This document shows, piece after piece, positions 6,174-7,156 of a DNA stretch of 7,156 bases; positions within the stretch are counted from its first letter, which is position 1, and every line of letters begins with the position of its first letter. Source of the stretch: a bacterium (GTDB taxonomy: Bacteria; Spirochaetota; Spirochaetia; Treponematales; Rectinemataceae); assembly GCA_021813065.1 (NCBI GenBank), contig JAKALZ010000092.1, positions 1-7,156 on the forward strand. The letters run 5' to 3'. Below the pieces are notes generated by a model, which saw only the letters and a list, made by a program, of their open reading frames with translations, was not told where the DNA came from and made no database searches. The position numbers were made by a program, and so were the translations under genes.

Positions 6174-7156
6174 TCAACTCCTGAACCTGTCTTTTCGCGA
6201 GGCGCGGAGTTCAAGCTGGACGGGAATGCCATCGAGCCCCAATTCGAGGCGAATTTTATTCTTGAGGAAGCTGCGGTACGACTCCGCAACCGCCTCGGGT
6301 CGCGTTACAAAGAAAATGAAGCGCTGCGGATTCACGGAGGCCTGAACCGCATACCGCAGCTTGAAGTGCGTGCGCGGACCAACAGGGGGCGGGGTTCCCT
6401 CGATCCACGAAGCGACCGCCTGATTGAGGCGCGAGGTTTCGATGACCTTGTTCGCCTTGCCGTAGAGCGTGACCACTGTCGACATCAGTGTATCGATACC
6501 TTGCCCTTCCTTGGCGGAAAGCGCGACAACCGGCGCGTAGCCCATCTGCCCGAAGAAGAATCGCAGACGATCGCGCGCGGCCTCAAACGCATTCTTGATA
6601 GTGGGCATTTTGTCCCACTTGCTGAGCACGAAAATGACAGGGCGCCCCGCTTCCACCGCGAATGCGGCAATCTTCTTATCCTGATCCGACAATCCCTCCT
6701 CGGCGTCGATAAGGAGAACCACGATATCCGCGCGGCTCACCACCGCGATCGAGCGTGTGACTGAGTAGTACTCGACATTGTCGGTAACCTTCTTCTTGCG
6801 ACGAATGCCCGCGGTGTCGAGCACGGTGATGCCTCGTCCCTTGTACAAAAAGCGGCTCTCGACGACATCGCGGGTGGTGCCCGGCTCACTGGAGACGATA
6901 CTCCGCTCATGCCCTACAAGCGCGTTGAGCAGAGTCGATTTGCCCGTATTCGGCTTTCCCATAATCGCGATACGAATGTCAGCCTTCTCGATGTCGACCG
7001 CGCGCACTTTCGTAAAATCGAGGCGAGCGGCGACGGTCTCCGCGAGTTCATCGATGTTGCGGTTGTGCTCCGCCGACACAAAGATCATCGGTGTGAAACC
7101 CCAGCGAGCGTGTGACCACACGAGGGCATCTCGCTCGGGGCTGTCGGCCTTGTTCA
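6174..7156 (-). CDS. der: Ribosome biogenesis GTPase Der (EngA), N-terminus missing
   Basis: 326 residues are visible. The gene runs off the right edge, so most of the first GTPase domain is absent: the visible part starts exactly at its G4 motif NKAD and includes its G5 (VSAE at 26-29). The second GTPase domain is complete: G1 GKPNTGKS (66-73), G2 PGTTRD (91-96), G3 DTAG (113-116), G4 SKWD (178-181) and G5 LSAKE (212-216). The C-terminal KH-like domain follows, with the Der-typical TPPPVGP and later NKIRLELGLDGIPVQL. Der proteins have two tandem G domains plus a KH-like domain, bind the 50S subunit and are needed for its assembly. G4 of the second domain reads SKWD instead of the canonical NKWD (codon AGC at 6623-6621). 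It is the first of three tightly packed genes, with merR 3 nt downstream. The start codon and promoter are outside the window. Confidence 0.95.
   Translation of the reverse strand, partial: NKADSPERDALVWSHARWGFTPMIFVSAEHNRNIDELAETVAARLDFTKVRAVDIEKADIRIAIMGKPNTGKSTLLNALVGHERSIVSSEPGTTRDVVESRFLYKGRGITVLDTAGIRRKKKVTDNVEYYSVTRSIAVVSRADIVVLLIDAEEGLSDQDKKIAAFAVEAGRPVIFVLSKWDKMPTIKNAFEAARDRLRFFFGQMGYAPVVALSAKEGQGIDTLMSTVVTLYGKANKVIETSRLNQAVASWIEGTPPPVGPRTHFKLRYAVQASVNPQRFIFFVTRPEAVAESYRSFLKNKIRLELGLDGIPVQLELRASRKDRFRS

Overview
The window reads as ordinary bacterial chromosome with a GC-rich coding style and a short AT-rich regulatory gap. The best guess for the organism is a spirochaete of the Treponema/Spirochaeta type. 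This is an inference from the large repeat-rich lipoprotein ending in a LysM domain, from the second lipoprotein beside it, and from the loose lipoprotein signal (LLWGC) of that second protein. No RNA gene, mobile element, CRISPR array or phage gene was seen.

Layout. Positions 1-1106 (minus strand) hold a lipoprotein gene that runs off the left edge. It has no stop codon in the window, and its last part matches the DUF3298 (RsiV/PdaC C-terminal) family. Positions 1107-1374 are an AT-rich divergent promoter region. Positions 1375-4329 (plus strand) encode a 984-residue lipoprotein: a signal peptide with a lipobox cysteine, a Thr/Pro-rich tether, about ten degenerate helical repeats of roughly 80 residues, and a C-terminal LysM domain. 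A strong hairpin terminator follows at 4347-4376. Positions 4511-7156 (minus strand) hold a tight three-gene cluster in the order der (partial), merR-like regulator, M18 aminopeptidase (apeB). The spacing is 3 nt between the first two genes and a 17-nt overlap between the last two, so they are very likely co-transcribed. The terminator lies between the convergent LysM-lipoprotein gene and apeB and may serve both.

How the genes fit together. The two divergent lipoproteins are both predicted to be envelope-anchored. The large one can hold a membrane at its N-terminus and peptidoglycan at its C-terminus, so an envelope-spacing or tethering role is a reasonable hypothesis. The der-merR-apeB cluster combines ribosome assembly (Der GTPase), a small DNA-binding protein and cytoplasmic peptide turnover, and the tight packing suggests the regulator is translationally coupled to apeB. 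The points most worth a second look are the repeat architecture of the 984-residue protein, the all-synonymous divergence between two of its repeats, the NKxD-to-SKxD change in the second GTPase domain of Der, and the partial DUF3298 lipoprotein, whose frame is easily missed because it is open to the window edge.
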